Shown here: positions 1 to 10,284 of the stretch, one piece after another
Numbering within the stretch: the first letter of the stretch is position 1
Layout: each line of letters opens with the position of its first letter
Assembly (NCBI GenBank): GCA_014281115.1
Contig: JACONQ010000011.1
Location: 2,046,001-2,110,000 of the forward strand
Direction of reading: 5' to 3'
Source of the DNA: Laburnicola sp. R22_1
Lineage: Eukaryota; Ascomycota; Dothideomycetes; Pleosporales; Didymosphaeriaceae
DNA length: 64,000 bases
Translations under genes and position numbers: made by a program
Notes under the pieces: generated by a model
What the model was told of the DNA's origin: nothing
Seen by the model: the letters and a program-made list of their open reading frames with translations, nothing else
Databases searched by the model: none

Positions 1-1289
1 AGGATTGTTGGTGCTCCTGGGGCGGCGCAACGAGGGTAGCGTTTGTAGACGTGGAGCTCGAGCGGGAGAAAGGGCCGCGCGGTTTGGCGGGCACGGAGGA
101 GGTGCTGATGTTGCGGTTGTGGCTCGAGGAGGCGGTGAGTGGGCGGCGGGTGGTGGTAGAGAGGTTGGCGGATTTGGTGAGGTTGGAAAGGGGTTTGCGG
201 TCAGTGTTGTTGGTGGCTGTTGCGCGGCCCTGGGCGTAGCCGATTGTGCTTTTGGAGGCGGCTGTTGCTGCAGCGTGGCGTGCGGCGGTGGGGTTGACGG
301 CAGGCTTGTTGATCAGGGCAGCCTTGCTGGGAAGCCGGGACTTGGTCGCGGCGGTTGGCGCAGCGTAGGCGGGTTTCCGCGCCTCCGAAAGCGCAGCAGC
401 AGCAGACTTTGCTTTGAGGGTGGATGGGCCCGTCACCTTCTTCGTTGTGTCTTCAGGCTTGGGCGCAGTCTTCGGCACGGCCTTCTTCGATGACTCCACG
501 CCCATGTACCTATCAGCCTCAGCCTGATCCCTCTCCCACTGCTTCGCAAACTCCTTGTCAAACTCCTCATCCCGCTTCTTCCTATCGCGCTCCAAACCCT
601 CTTCAAACTCGCGCTGGAGTTTCGTGCGGCCATCGTCCTCGAGCGGATTGTGGTAGGCTTCCCAAATGCCACCCTTTGCGTTCTTGCCCTCGAACATGGG
701 GAATTTCCAGTCGCGCGGGAGGTAGTCGTCCATGTCGTCCGGCAGCGGCACCTCTTTGGGAGGCATGTACTCGACCTCGGGCACGTCATCTTCCTCTGCA
801 TCATGCGCTTCGGGCTGGTGGACCTTGACTTTCGGACGGCGAAGGCGAGGGCTGACCTTCTGCGTCTTTGCGGAGGCGGAAAGGGGAGCGGGGGTTAGGA
901 AGCCTCTGGCTTTCGCGTTGGTCGTCTTCATGCCCAAAGGCGCACGCGTGCGAGGGCCTGCCGCGCATGTCAGTACGCAGGCTCGTTTCATCTCGAGGTT
1001 GGAGCTTACCAGCGGGCGTGACGAAGGCATTGCTGTCCAGCTTCCCGTCCTTCTTCCCCGTCATCAACAGGTTCTCGTTGCCCTTGCCCTTGGTCTGCAG
1101 CACCGACTTTGCTCCTTTTCCCAGGGCATTTTCGTCGTTGAGCGGGATCTTGAACGGCGTCTTCGGAGCCTTGTTTCCTGGTGTTTTGGGGTTGAAGCCC
1201 TTGAGGCCCGCGTTGAGCGCCTTGGCTGCAGCGCCAGCCTGCAGATTGTGCACCAGGTTCTCCTGATCGTTCGCGGCGAGCATCTCCAT
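1..1289 (-). CDS. Securin-like protein, N-terminal part (cut by window edge)
   Basis: Two exons: 1010-1289, then 957 down to the window edge. The intron (958-1009) has a GTAAG donor and CAG acceptor and is the only join that keeps the frame open. About 412 residues are visible and the C-terminus is missing. The protein is low-complexity and rich in Lys, Pro, Ala and Ser. A short acidic block around residues 148-168 contains EYMPP followed by PLPDD, and RAPLG lies at residues 98-102. Both resemble fission yeast securin Cut2, the anaphase inhibitor of separase degraded by APC/C. No perfect KEN box is present: the N-terminus has QEN at residues 9-11. A charged helix lies near residues 195-240, and a basic Ser/Thr-rich tail follows. 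It is divergently arranged with the tropomyosin gene, about 320 bp away. The gene call is firm. The securin assignment is an inference from short motifs; an unrelated disordered nuclear protein is the alternative. Confidence 0.6.
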
Positions 1290-1606
1290 GGCGCGCCTTA
1301 CATGGAGCGAGTCGTGTTGTGCGGTGAGACGCGAGGCGTGGGCTGGAGTCGGTGACGCCGTGGTTTGTCTGTTTGGTATTTACATCGGGGCCTAGTCCCT
1401 AGCAACGGCTCGTTTAGGTAAGAGCAGGGGTGCTCCTGCCCCAAGCACTAGCGCATGGGCCAGGGCGAGACAAACAGAGACACCGCAGCAGGCAGACATC
1501 TCACGACACGCACCCACAGCTCCCTTTTACCCTTGCGTCTCCTTTAGAGCAAGCCCTTTGCTGCCACACCACCGCCCTTGCACGAATCTCGTACCCCGCC
1601 GCAGCC

Positions 1607-2320
1607 ATGGACCAGATCAAGCAGGCAAGTGCTCTGGTTACCCCACCATGGAACTGTGCCGGCCTGCAGGTCCTGCGGAGGACTCACAGGCCGCAACCAC
1701 GGACATGGCGCCCGTAGTAGTACTGTAGCTAACGCGTGGCCTGTACAGCGCATGAACGCCCTTCGTATCGAGGCCGACGAGAGCGCCTCAAAAGCGGAGG
1801 AATACAAGGCAAAGCTCAAGTCGCTGGAGACGGAGAACACACAGAAGGAGCAGGAGATCACCTCGCTCGCACACAAGAACCAGGTTCTCGAGGCCGAAGT
1901 CGAGAAGCTCGAAGCGTCAGTCAAGACCTACAAGGACGAGGCCACGGGCGGCGCCGCAGCAAGCTCCCAAGTCGAAGCTATGCAGCGCAAGATCCAGGTG
2001 CTTGAGGAAGAGGCTGAGGAATCCGACAGGACGATCCGCGAGCTCAACGAGAAGTATGTCTGCCTGTCTACTTCCGTTCCTCTGTCTTTGCCGCTTGCTC
2101 TCCCAGGCAGCAATTCGGGGGGTATCCCGCGTGGCTTCCTTGCTAATGCGTTGCCAGGCTCCGCCAAACCGATGTCAAGTCCGGTCACTTCGAACGCAAA
2201 GTGCAAGCCCTCGAGCAGGCCCGCGACCAGTGGGAAACCAAATACGAAGAGATGGCTAAGAAATACGCCGACACCCAGAAGCAGTTGGATGAGTTTGCCG
2301 CCGAGATTGGTAACCTTTGA
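1607..2320 (+). CDS. TPM1: Tropomyosin, 161 aa
   Basis: Three exons: 1607-1624, 1749-2053 and 2158-2320, giving 161 aa, the usual size of fungal tropomyosins. Tropomyosin is an all-alpha coiled-coil dimer that polymerises head-to-tail along formin-made actin filaments; it stabilises actin cables and the cytokinetic ring. The whole product shows heptad spacing (ITSLAHKNQVLEAEVEKLEA is characteristic of the fungal family) with no globular domain. Exon 1 encodes only six residues (MDQIKQ). Its donor is CAG|GCAAGT, so the first intron (1625-1748) is a GC-AG intron, and it splices in phase to RMNALR. The second intron (2054-2157) has GTATGT, a TGCTAAT branch site and CAG, and joins AA to G to make Lys-Leu-Arg. 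The start ATG sits in a good context (GCAGCCATGG). Confidence is high because length, motif and reading frame all agree. Confidence 0.95.
1625..1748 (+). other. GC-AG intron of the tropomyosin gene
   Basis: The exon ends CAG and the intron starts GCAAGT, the strict consensus of the rare GC-AG class. The acceptor is TACAG. No GT donor nearby keeps MDQIKQ joined in frame to RMNALRIEAD. Length is 124 bp, the longest intron placed in this gene set. Confidence 0.85.
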
Positions 2321-2826
2321 TCTCGCGACACGCTCTCTCTCTCTTTCGGGGTTGTTGGCATTGTGCTAGTAAATTATTGAGCGGGACTGGAACGCTCTGA
2401 TATTGGGCGATATGGATCGAGTGATGGAAGCTTTACTACCCCCTACCTGCATATCTTGGTGTCGACCTGGGCGTAGCTGCGCATGGCGGATGAGCACAGG
2501 TTGTTCACTTAGGCTGTCTCTAAGCGTGGCAATACATTTTATTTCAACCTAAGTTGTACGGAATTGCATACATGATGCCGTACACTCCCTGTTTTCCTTG
2601 TGTGGGATCCATGAAATCATACCGGATAGGCTCTCAGGCTATCTTGCATATGTCGTAAACTAAACCAGGAAAAGGGAATATCTAAGCTACCCAGGATGAG
2701 CACATCAAGGACGCATAGTTTGTCATGCATACACTCAGACCCAAGAACACCTAACGCAACGCAAGCACACAGTGTCGAAAAGGATCGGGTATCTCAACGG
2801 GTCATTCAATCAAACTGTACATGTTC

Positions 2827-3583
2827 CTAATCCGTCCTCCTCTTCGCCGCCATCTTCTTCTTCTTAACCCCCTGCTTTACCCTCTCCGCCTTCCTCTCCG
2901 TCTTCGTCTCATATCGAAACTTGATCTTCTTCTTCTTAGGCTTCGTACTCTTGGGCTTCTCCTTGGTCCACACGCGCTTTTTCTTCTCTTCCTCTTCGGC
3001 TTCGGCTTCGGCTTCGACGTCGCCGCGCGTTTCGAAGCCGTGCTTGGAGATGCCCACGCTTTCGATGGTTACGGTTGTGTATTTGTCTTCGTCGATGTAT
3101 GCGGCTTCTTGGTTGAGGGGGGTGTCGGTTAGGGGTGGGGCGGGCGCGGTGGTACCGTCGTTTTTTGCGGCGGAGTCCGAGTTGGAGTCTGAATCGGAGG
3201 AGGCGTTGTCGTCGTCGTCGAGATCCAAATCCCCATTCGCCTGTCTAACCAGACGATTTACCTCTTCGACATGTTTCTCTAGATCTTCTTTGCGCTGCTT
3301 GCGTATCTGTATCCAGCGCGAAAGATATCTAATCAGCTTCCTATTCACTTGCACTTCTACTTCGCACTATCGCAGACAGCGGGAGGGAAAGGAAACTACG
3401 CACCTCCGCTCTAAGTCTCAACTTCTCCGCCCGTTCCTTCTTCGCGTTCTCCTCTTCTGCATGTTTCTGCCGCGCGACCTTGCGCTTGTGGAAGCCTGTG
3501 AGGTATTCTTCGCGGGCGGCGGGGTCGAAGGAGATTTCGGAGATGGTGGGTGCGGTTTTGCGCCGTTTGGGGGGAGGGGCCAT
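2827..3583 (-). CDS. RRP17: Ribosomal RNA-processing protein 17 (Rrp17/Nol12), 219 aa
   Basis: Two exons, 3404-3583 and 2827-3306, separated by a 97-bp intron (3307-3403; donor GTGCGT, acceptor CAG, phase 0). The product is 219 aa, normal for the fungal family. Rrp17 is a nucleolar 5'-3' exonuclease that trims pre-60S rRNA 5' ends. The N-terminus is a basic nuclear signal (KRRK, residues 5-8), followed by the family core FDPAAREEYLTGFHKRK and the very basic coiled-coil RQKHAEEENAKKERAEKL. After the splice come IRKQRKEDLEKHVEEVN, an acidic Asp/Ser linker, and a Lys-rich tail ending KKKKMAAKRRTD. The chosen start gives MAPPPKRRK; a Met seven codons upstream (MLPTQNQ) is in frame and cannot be excluded. 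It is transcribed toward the tropomyosin gene (convergent). Confidence 0.9.
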
Positions 3584-3985
3584 CTGATTCTGGGTGGGGA
3601 GCAAGGTAGAGGATGGGGAGGTGCGTGGTGCGTGGGATTGGGGGAGTGGTTGGTGGTGAATCGTGATGATGCTGCAGAGCTTTCCGATTGTGAGGTGGAA
3701 CTTTTTTGTGGGGTTGAGGGTGGGATCTGGGAGGGCAGGTTTTGCCGAGGTGGCTGGTGAGTGGTGTGGCGCAGTTTGTGGTAAAAGTGTGAATCGTCAG
3801 GAAAGTCTGGTAACACAGAATCTCAGGTTGCTGTACGCTCATCAAAGTGGCTGGTATCATGATATTGATTGGTACTCTTGGTAAATGTATTGCCCTGTCC
3901 CTGCAGAGGCATACTGTCCATCAGTTATCCAAAAAATATGGCTTCGCGTGCCTTTCGGTTCACGGTATAATCTAAAGCCCACCAC

Positions 3986-5281
3986 TTACACCCCGTTCGA
4001 CTCTACATCCACCTGCAGGCCGAGAACCTTTCTCCTCCAAGGTAGAGACTCTAGATGTCGTTTGGCCTTCTCTGTAATACACAGCGCTGTGTCGACGTTC
4101 TGCAGCCCGGCTTCTCCAAAGATGGAGAGAACCATCAGCCCCAGGAAAGAATGGTAAATGTCCGGGTGATCACCTGGAAGTTTACCAAATCCGCCTACCA
4201 AGTGTTGCGTCCTATCTAATAGCCAGCGTCGAATAGGTTTGTGGTCGACCACGTGTAGATAGCCTAGAAGCTGGAGCGGTGCACACACCCAATAAGCGTA
4301 GCACGTGTCTCCGATTTTGTTTTGTCTGCCATTTACGCCCACCCACTGGAGCTCGGTGTGAGTTTGGTCTTGGCTTTCGAAGGACAGCTTGCCGCGTACT
4401 GACGGATAGCTACGAAGCTTCAGAAATGAGTGTGAGTCATGGCATGTCGCCGCCGAGTCGGTTTCGTCCATATGTGTGTCTATAGCGTCCTCTTCGTCCA
4501 CAGTCAGAGTCTGTCGCGAGACGAGCCAATGCACAGTCATGGGTAGATTCCTTAACCCGCGTTTTCTGCCATCTGGTTTCTTCGACGGCAGTCGGTCGAT
4601 GAAGTACAACGAGCTGACGGCACAGGCCGTGAAGCCACCATGGGCTTCGTGATACGGTGCTTCTGACAGGCCGCCGTCGTATGATTCGGCTTGCTGTACG
4701 CAGTCGACGAACTTGTCGATGTCGATGTCCGGCACTCGGTCCACCGAACCCTCTACATTCCCGCGCAGCACCCATCTTACAGCCGTGGCCATGAAGCCGA
4801 ACCGAGAGTCGTTTCCGCCTTCGACACGGCCGCTCTCGCCCAACGTCTCTCCGAAGCCGCCATCTGGTCTTTGTAGCTTAGTCAGCCAAACTAGAATATC
4901 TCTTCTTTTGACTCTTTCCAAGTCATCGCCGAGCGTTACAAGAATCAGAAGAGCGAAGAAGGTCCCAGCTAGATGGACGGGGTCCCAGATCTGGTTCTGC
5001 GTGCTTCTCTCGCTTCCAAAGTCTGTCGCTGGCGAAGCTCTGAAGCCGCCCTCTGGCAACTGGCAACGGTAGACCCAGTCTATGTAGCCCTGGCGTTCGT
5101 CGGGGGAAAGTGCAGCTGGCAAATCGCCCAGGATGTCCAGGGCGGAAATGGTAAACGCAGCCAGCATCATGCGGTTGGAGTCATTGCCAGTATAGTGATG
5201 CGGGAGATAGGTCTTCAGGTTCCGGCGCCAGTACTTGATGTGGGCAGCGTAGTTGAGCCTGCTCTCCTGGATGGCGACCAT
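3986..5281 (-). CDS. CDC43: Geranylgeranyltransferase type I, beta subunit, 431 aa
   Basis: A single exon of 431 aa. It is the catalytic subunit that, with the shared alpha subunit Ram2, attaches geranylgeranyl to CaaL proteins such as Rho1 and Cdc42. Prenyltransferase repeats with the GGF signature are visible: PEGGFRASP (~75), RPDGGFGET (~140), YDGGLSEAP and HGGFTA (~200-220), and VGGFGKLPGDHP (~363). The zinc ligands are Asp325 and Cys327 (GDTCYAYW) and His377 (YHSFLGL), all present. QAESYDGGLSEAPYHEAHGG separates type I beta from farnesyl and Rab transferases. An acidic loop at ~260-290 is a fungal insertion. The reading frame extends 35 codons upstream, but I chose the Met starting MVAIQESRLNYAAHIKYW because this is where family similarity begins. 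The upstream region is shared with the divergent RhoGAP gene. Confidence 0.93.
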   Translation of the reverse strand: MVAIQESRLNYAAHIKYWRRNLKTYLPHHYTGNDSNRMMLAAFTISALDILGDLPAALSPDERQGYIDWVYRCQLPEGGFRASPATDFGSERSTQNQIWDPVHLAGTFFALLILVTLGDDLERVKRRDILVWLTKLQRPDGGFGETLGESGRVEGGNDSRFGFMATAVRWVLRGNVEGSVDRVPDIDIDKFVDCVQQAESYDGGLSEAPYHEAHGGFTACAVSSLYFIDRLPSKKPDGRKRGLRNLPMTVHWLVSRQTLTVDEEDAIDTHMDETDSAATCHDSHSFLKLRSYPSVRGKLSFESQDQTHTELQWVGVNGRQNKIGDTCYAYWVCAPLQLLGYLHVVDHKPIRRWLLDRTQHLVGGFGKLPGDHPDIYHSFLGLMVLSIFGEAGLQNVDTALCITEKAKRHLESLPWRRKVLGLQVDVESNGV

Positions 5282-5570
5282 GATTGTCGTGCAGCCGCTG
5301 TGCAGGGGTGGATCCAAGAACCTGAACAGTGCGGAGACGGGGAGACGCGTGGAGTGCAGGCCCGAAGCGGCGAAGCGGTCATGCAAGGCCGACTAGGAAG
5401 CTAACTCAGCTAAGTAACGGACAGCAGCAGGGATGCCTGGGGCGATTTGCGCTTCTCAGCCGCGAATAGACAAAGTCGACAAGATTGGAATTGTCCTCTG
5501 GCCTGCTCCTCTCCCGGCACCCACCCACACTGCACCAGTGCACCGCGCGTGCCTCGACGACGGCTCTACG

Positions 5571-5610
5571 CATCACGCATCACGCATCACGCATCACGCA
5601 TCACGTTTCA
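5571..5610. repeat. Heptanucleotide repeat (GCATCAC) in divergent promoter
   Basis: About five tandem copies of GCATCAC lie between the geranylgeranyltransferase gene and the RhoGAP gene, roughly 290 bp from one start codon and 160 bp from the other. No function is shown; slippage is a sufficient explanation. Confidence 0.7.
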
Positions 5611-5705
5611 CGCCGCCACCTCGCCCGCTGACTCCTCCACAGCTGACCTGCCGCGTGGGCGACGCTGCACCACCCCCCGACTCGGCTGCACGGGCGCGAC
5701 GGCAC

Positions 5706-5713
5706 GATATAAG
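5706..5713 (+). promoter_or_regulatory. TATA-like box upstream of the RhoGAP gene
   Basis: CGATATAAGAAC lies about 60 bp before the ATG at 5770 in an otherwise GC-rich stretch. Position and composition fit a core promoter, but the call rests only on the motif. Confidence 0.4.
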
Positions 5714-5769
5714 AACACGCAAACGCTGCACCGCGACCGCTCACTCGACTGCTTGGAGCCAGCCTCAGC

Positions 5770-8485
5770 ATGGCGTCGGGATTCGCTGGCTCGTTCTGGT
5801 CGAGCGACTATGCTGGCGGTGCGTTCCAGACAGCTGTGCTCTCGCAGCCACCCACTAACGGCAACAGGACTGGGCGTTCTCTTTGGGAAGCTCCAGCAGG
5901 GCGTGCAGGAGAATCAGCAGATTGTCACCGTTGCTCGCATGCGGGCCGATGCCGAGGAGGTCTACGGGAACAGCTTGGCTGGCATCACGCCCGCCACAGA
6001 TGGCATTAGCGGGGGCTTCGGCAGAGATGAAGGCGCAAGCGTGCGCAAGGTGAGGCTGCATCCTCTCGGCTCACAGGCGTCGCGACTCACAACTTGGTAG
6101 GCTTATGAGGGCGTGCGCACCGAGATGGAGGCGGCGGCTGCGAACCACCGCAAGATTGCGTCCAACATCCGCGAGCTTGTCATAAACCCCTTCAGCCGCT
6201 GGTGCGAAGCACACGCCGCCCGTGTGCAGAACTCGCAGGACGACCTCCAATCGCGCATCAAGCTCCACGACCGACAAGCCGAGGCTGTGCAGAAGTTCCG
6301 GTCGCAATACTACAACAAGTGCAGGCTGGTCGAGGATCTTGAAGAGGAGGACAAGCTGGCCTTTCAGGACCCGCAGAGCGAGGCTGCGCAGAGCCCAAAG
6401 GTCAAGGTGCCCACCATCAAGATGTCCGAGCCCGAGGACGAAGAGGAGCCTATCGACTTGGGCGACGAGACGTACCAGCCCGAACAGGTCAAGAAAATAC
6501 TGACCCACATGCTGCATCACATCAAGCTCGGCGAGGTCAAGGTCCCCATTCTGGGCGTGTACCAGAATTGCTCCAGTGGTGCGGATATCACCGACTACAT
6601 CCAAAAGCACATGGCGGCTACCAGCGTCAGCTACGCAGAGCGCATTGGGCAGGATATGATTACGAACGGTTTCCTCCGCCTGGTTGGAAACGTTGGCAAC
6701 ACTTTCGCCAACAGCTCGCGCATGAATTATCAGTGGAAGCCCAAGGTATTCCAGATCACTGGCGTGCCCGAGAAAAAGCAACCATTGGTCCGCACGGGAA
6801 CGAACATGTCCACCGATAGCTTCAGTGTTGACTCACCCGTCGGTACCGTGCAGGAATACCTTTCAGGCTGGAACCCGCTCAACAACCAGTACCCTAACGA
6901 AACACCGTCCGAAAGGCTACGACGCGAAGCCCGCGAAGCTGACGAGCGCTATAAGCAGTCAGTCAAGAAGCTCGACTCGTTGCGTTGCAATCTTGAAGAA
7001 GCCATGATCGACCATTTGAAGTTTATGGAGCGGTGTGAGCTGGACCGATTGAAGGCGATCAAAGCTGTCATTCTGGACTTCTCGGGCGCTATCAGCAATG
7101 TTATCCCGAGCTTGCAGAGCACCGTTGACAAGATGATGCTGTTCCAAGAGACCGTGCAGCCCCTGGGTGATCTCAGATACATGCTTGAGAACTACCGGAC
7201 CGGTCCCTTCATTCCCAGAGTTACGACGTATGAGAACTACTACAACTCTGTAGATGGTATGGAATATGCGAGTTGAACTTTTAAAACAAATGCTAACATC
7301 TTGACAGAGCAAACTTTTGGCGTAGACTTGGAGGCTCGAGCGCGGTCGGACAGGAAGCGTGTTCCCATTGTCGTCACTACTGTCCTCACTTTCCTTGACA
7401 ACCACTACCCCGACCTCGAGGGCGATGAGGCTCGTCGTGGTATTTGGCTTGTTGATGTTCCTCTGGCCCAGACACACAACCTGCGCGCTTCTATCAACAC
7501 CGGCAAGAACTTTTCCCAGGAAGTCTTGGAAAAGTACGATATACCCATTGTTGCTAACGTTCTGAAATTATACCTACTTGAGCTGCCCGGTGAGTTTAGG
7601 AAAGTCCTCAACTTTGAAATTACACTAAACATCCTAGACTCTCTCGTGTCCTCGCATGTGTACGAGATCGTGAAAACGATATACAGCACTACCGCCGCCG
7701 AAACAACAGAAGAGACCCGAGTGTCCGTAATCCAGTCGACGCTTGGTCAACTTCGCCTAGCAAACATTGCTACTCTGGATGCAATATGCACGCATTTTAC
7801 GCGTCTCATCGAGCTAACGTCGGCCGATGAAGCCTATGTGGCCGCTCTTGCGAACACGCTAGCACCTTGCATCCTGCGGCCGCGACAGGAGTCGAGCTTG
7901 ACGATGAACGAGCGTTACAGCTACCGTCTCATCCGCGATCTCTTCGCCCATAAGGATACCATCTTTGGGGAGTTGAAGCGGGCTAGCTCGCTAACCCATT
8001 CGTCCTCCGGTGCTCAACGCCCACGTGCGATCTCTACCGATGAGAGCAACAGACGCGCCAACTACGAAGAGAGAAACCGTGCTATCGCTGCTCAGCGCTC
8101 GCCGCGGGCTGTTTCACCCGGTCCGGGGCCTCGAGGATCCCACCGTCGCGACCGCAGTGCAACTAGGTTTCCTGTCAACACGTCCTCGCCGACGGACACA
8201 CGCCGCAATACGCGGAACTCTCTCGAAGTGCCTGGCAGCGCCGATAATAGCCCGGTAACTGAACCAGCTGATACCAACGGCGCGACTGAAAGCCCCCCCG
8301 CTCCCGCTCCTGTATCGGCTACTGAACACCCCGCACCTTCTAGTACCCGTGTGCCTTTTCCCAGGAAACATGCTGGTAGCTTGGCCAGGAGCAACCGAGA
8401 CTCAACAGGTAGCTTGAGGGGGGTGGCCAGTGAGGATGCAGCGCCGAGAGGCGTGCAGTTGGAAGACAAACCGATGGATGACTAG
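5770..8485 (+). CDS. RGD2: F-BAR / DEP / RhoGAP protein (Rgd2-like), 838 aa
   Basis: Five exons: 5770-5818, 5868-6049, 6101-7256, 7308-7589 and 7638-8485. All four introns are 48-51 bp GT-AG and join in frame. The protein probably links curved plasma membrane to Cdc42/Rho regulation in polarised growth. Residues ~1-180 are the first half of an F-BAR (FCH) domain (LFGKLQQGVQENQQIV). A DEP domain is inserted at ~205-295 (QVKKILTHMLHHI...ADITDYIQ...SVSYAERIGQDMITNGFLRLVG). The second half of the coiled-coil F-BAR follows to ~435, then RhoGAP at ~467-650, then a disordered basic Ser/Pro tail. DEP within F-BAR followed by RhoGAP is the order of yeast Rgd2. In the RhoGAP, the usual arginine-finger motif GxxRxxG is replaced by GIWLVDV, so the finger position is Leu; LYLLELPDSL downstream is conserved after removing the 48-bp intron. 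Confidence in the family is high; GAP activity is uncertain. Confidence 0.9.
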
Positions 8486-9573
8486 TGGTGATCCGAGGGT
8501 TCGTTTCCTGACTTACTTTCAGGGAAAGAGCGTTTGGATGAAGGGAGGGAGAAGTGTAGGTCCTTTTGTGTATGTTCTTGAGCAGGTAGTTTATGCACAG
8601 GCGTTTGGAGCGGAGATTGCGTGGTATTTACTCTGTGCTATGGTTCTTTGTACGGGCATTAACGGCCTTCCTTTGGGTATTGATTTAGAGAGTGAACGGA
8701 GGCTATCTTTGTATGTATGTTTGTATGGCTTTTATCTCTTGTGGGTGTGTTTGTTGTGAGTAGAGGCAATGTGATTATGAGTATACATTACTAGGTATAT
8801 CTTGGGGTTTGTCAGGATGCATGATTGTGCGTGGTGGTGGGGCTGCTGTGGATATGTTGTGTATGGGATTCTGTGTTAGTGGGCGGATAGAGTAAGGGCG
8901 GAATAATTGAAAGTCCTAACACCTGTGCGTGTGTCGGTTCGCGTTGGTCTATTTTCAGTATTGATGCGTGTACGAGTGTCGTTTGAGTCCATGTAAGGTG
9001 ATTTATTGTGCGGTGATCAGTTTTGTTTGGTTTGATTCAGGTTTATTGGGGTGCTCGTGGCTGCTTCCAAATTTTTCGTTCATTCACTTGCGTTGCTTTC
9101 ATCTAGAATAATCATGCGCCTGACGAATTGACCCCACGCACCAACATTTGCTAATCACGTCTTTGACAAGCACATGGCACCCAACATTGCTAGCACAAAA
9201 CAGAGCAATCAGAGACACTACACTGATACTGTATCGATACGATATGACCGAAAGCCCTGCCTAGTTGACTTGAGTAGAGGATTCCGGTGATATGTGAGTC
9301 GCTATCATCTGATTACATATACCCTAACCCTAGCCCTTCCACCGACGTGACCTAGCGGACCTAGTGTCTCAGAAACCGTAAACAGAGATTTCATAGGTGA
9401 ATAACGTAATGCATACCTTGTTAACCCGAGCAGCGTTTGTCGTAGTATCACGTGGTGAATAAGCCATGTTATTACCTAGGTATTATACAAGCCCGACAAC
9501 AAGGTGGGGGTTTCTTTAATTTCACAATAACGTTCATCTTATTGTGTTGTTAGTCAATGCCCAATGCCTCTAG

Positions 9574-9580
9574 TATAAAA
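9574..9580 (+). promoter_or_regulatory. TATA box candidate
   Basis: TATAAAA sits in an AT/CT-rich stretch about 290 bp before the ATG at 9868, implying a long leader if used. It is supported only by the motif. Confidence 0.35.
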
Positions 9581-9712
9581 CAACAGCTACCCCTCCCACA
9601 TCTTCTTTTCTGCCCTGCGCTTTTACGGTTTGCTTACTGACGTGCGTCTAGGCGAGACAGCTTGAGGATACCAATTTGACTTTGGTCTTGACACAATCCG
9701 CGACAAGTCGAC

Positions 9713-9840
9713 ATTCAACCACTCGTTCGCAAACTACGACGGCTCAACATATAACGCTCGAAATCACGGCAACTCAACCTATACCGTCCCAGATCCACAC
9801 CAGCTCAACCTATACCGTCCCAAATCCACAACAACTCAAC
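9713..9840 (+). repeat. Imperfect tandem repeats in the leader
   Basis: Two close copies of a ~31-bp unit starting CTCAACCTATACCGTCCCA, plus two more diverged copies (CTCAACATATAACG, CTCAACAACC), lie just before the ATG at 9868. They are in frame with the following ORF but preceded by no ATG, so they are most likely 5' UTR. Confidence 0.6.
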
Positions 9841-9867
9841 AACCTCCACATCCACAACCCACCCATC

Positions 9868-10284
9868 ATGGCCAGCATGCTCCCCAACCTCCCACCCCCC
9901 CTCCCAATATTCCATGTCTCCCAAGACACATTCAACCTCCGCACCGCCATCTCCGACGCCCTGCACACGCTCTACACCGTCCCGGGCATCCCCGCCATCT
10001 TTCGCATCGAGGACGACTACGAGCTTCTCACCGAGTACACCTCGGACGCGAACTTCAATGTCGAATTGTGGTTCGGATGGCACGAGTCGTGCATGGATTG
10101 GGCAAGGCAGAATATGGATTTCCGCACGGGAGGGGAGGAGGCGTGGATGGTGGAGAAGGCGCTGGAGCAGTTTGAGGAGAGGAATGTTGTTTGGGAGCGG
10201 GGCAGGATGGAGATGCTGTTCAAGGAGAAGATGGAGTTCGAGAACGTGGTGTTTTGGCTCAAGATCGTTTGTGTGAGGAAGTAG
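9868..10284 (+). CDS. Hypothetical protein, 138 aa
   Basis: I do not recognise this protein. It is a single open frame of 138 aa starting MASMLPNLPPPLPIFHVS, with no signal peptide and no membrane segment. The N-terminal half is mixed; the C-terminal half is acidic and helical (EEAWMVEKALEQFEERNVVWER), with many Trp, Glu and Met. Codon use is GC-rich like the genes to the left and unlike the AT-rich sequence that starts ~350 bp downstream. It is the last non-repeat gene before the transposon block. The frame continues upstream without an ATG. It could be a small orphan or lineage-specific gene; a chance ORF is possible but unlikely given the third-position GC bias. Confidence 0.5.
   Translation: MASMLPNLPPPLPIFHVSQDTFNLRTAISDALHTLYTVPGIPAIFRIEDDYELLTEYTSDANFNVELWFGWHESCMDWARQNMDFRTGGEEAWMVEKALEQFEERNVVWERGRMEMLFKEKMEFENVVFWLKIVCVRK

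Larger units (their letters stand above)
8486..9867. other. Intergenic region, no gene supported
   Basis: Open frames here are short and without recognisable motifs. The first few hundred bases are probably the RhoGAP 3' UTR. A telomere-like ACCCTAACCCTAG (9321-9333) is a single telobox-type motif, not a telomere. TATAAAA lies at 9574-9580, followed by a CT-rich tract, and may serve the small ORF at 9868. Confidence 0.6.

Noticed and set aside
433..1266. Several 120-200 codon ORFs on both strands near the left edge
   Set aside because: They overlap the two-exon minus-strand gene in other frames and have shadow composition (Arg/Pro/Ser-rich).
3411..3860. Overlapping ORFs of 130-150 codons around the Rrp17 start
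   Set aside because: His/Pro/Thr-rich shadows of the Rrp17 5' region; no family similarity.
6071..6781. 236-codon minus-strand ORF inside the RhoGAP gene
   Set aside because: It is antisense to the F-BAR/DEP exons, whose frame is strongly supported by domain similarity.
9321..9333. Telomere repeat (CCCTAA)
   Set aside because: Only two units inside unique intergenic sequence flanked by genes; more likely a telobox-type promoter motif or chance.
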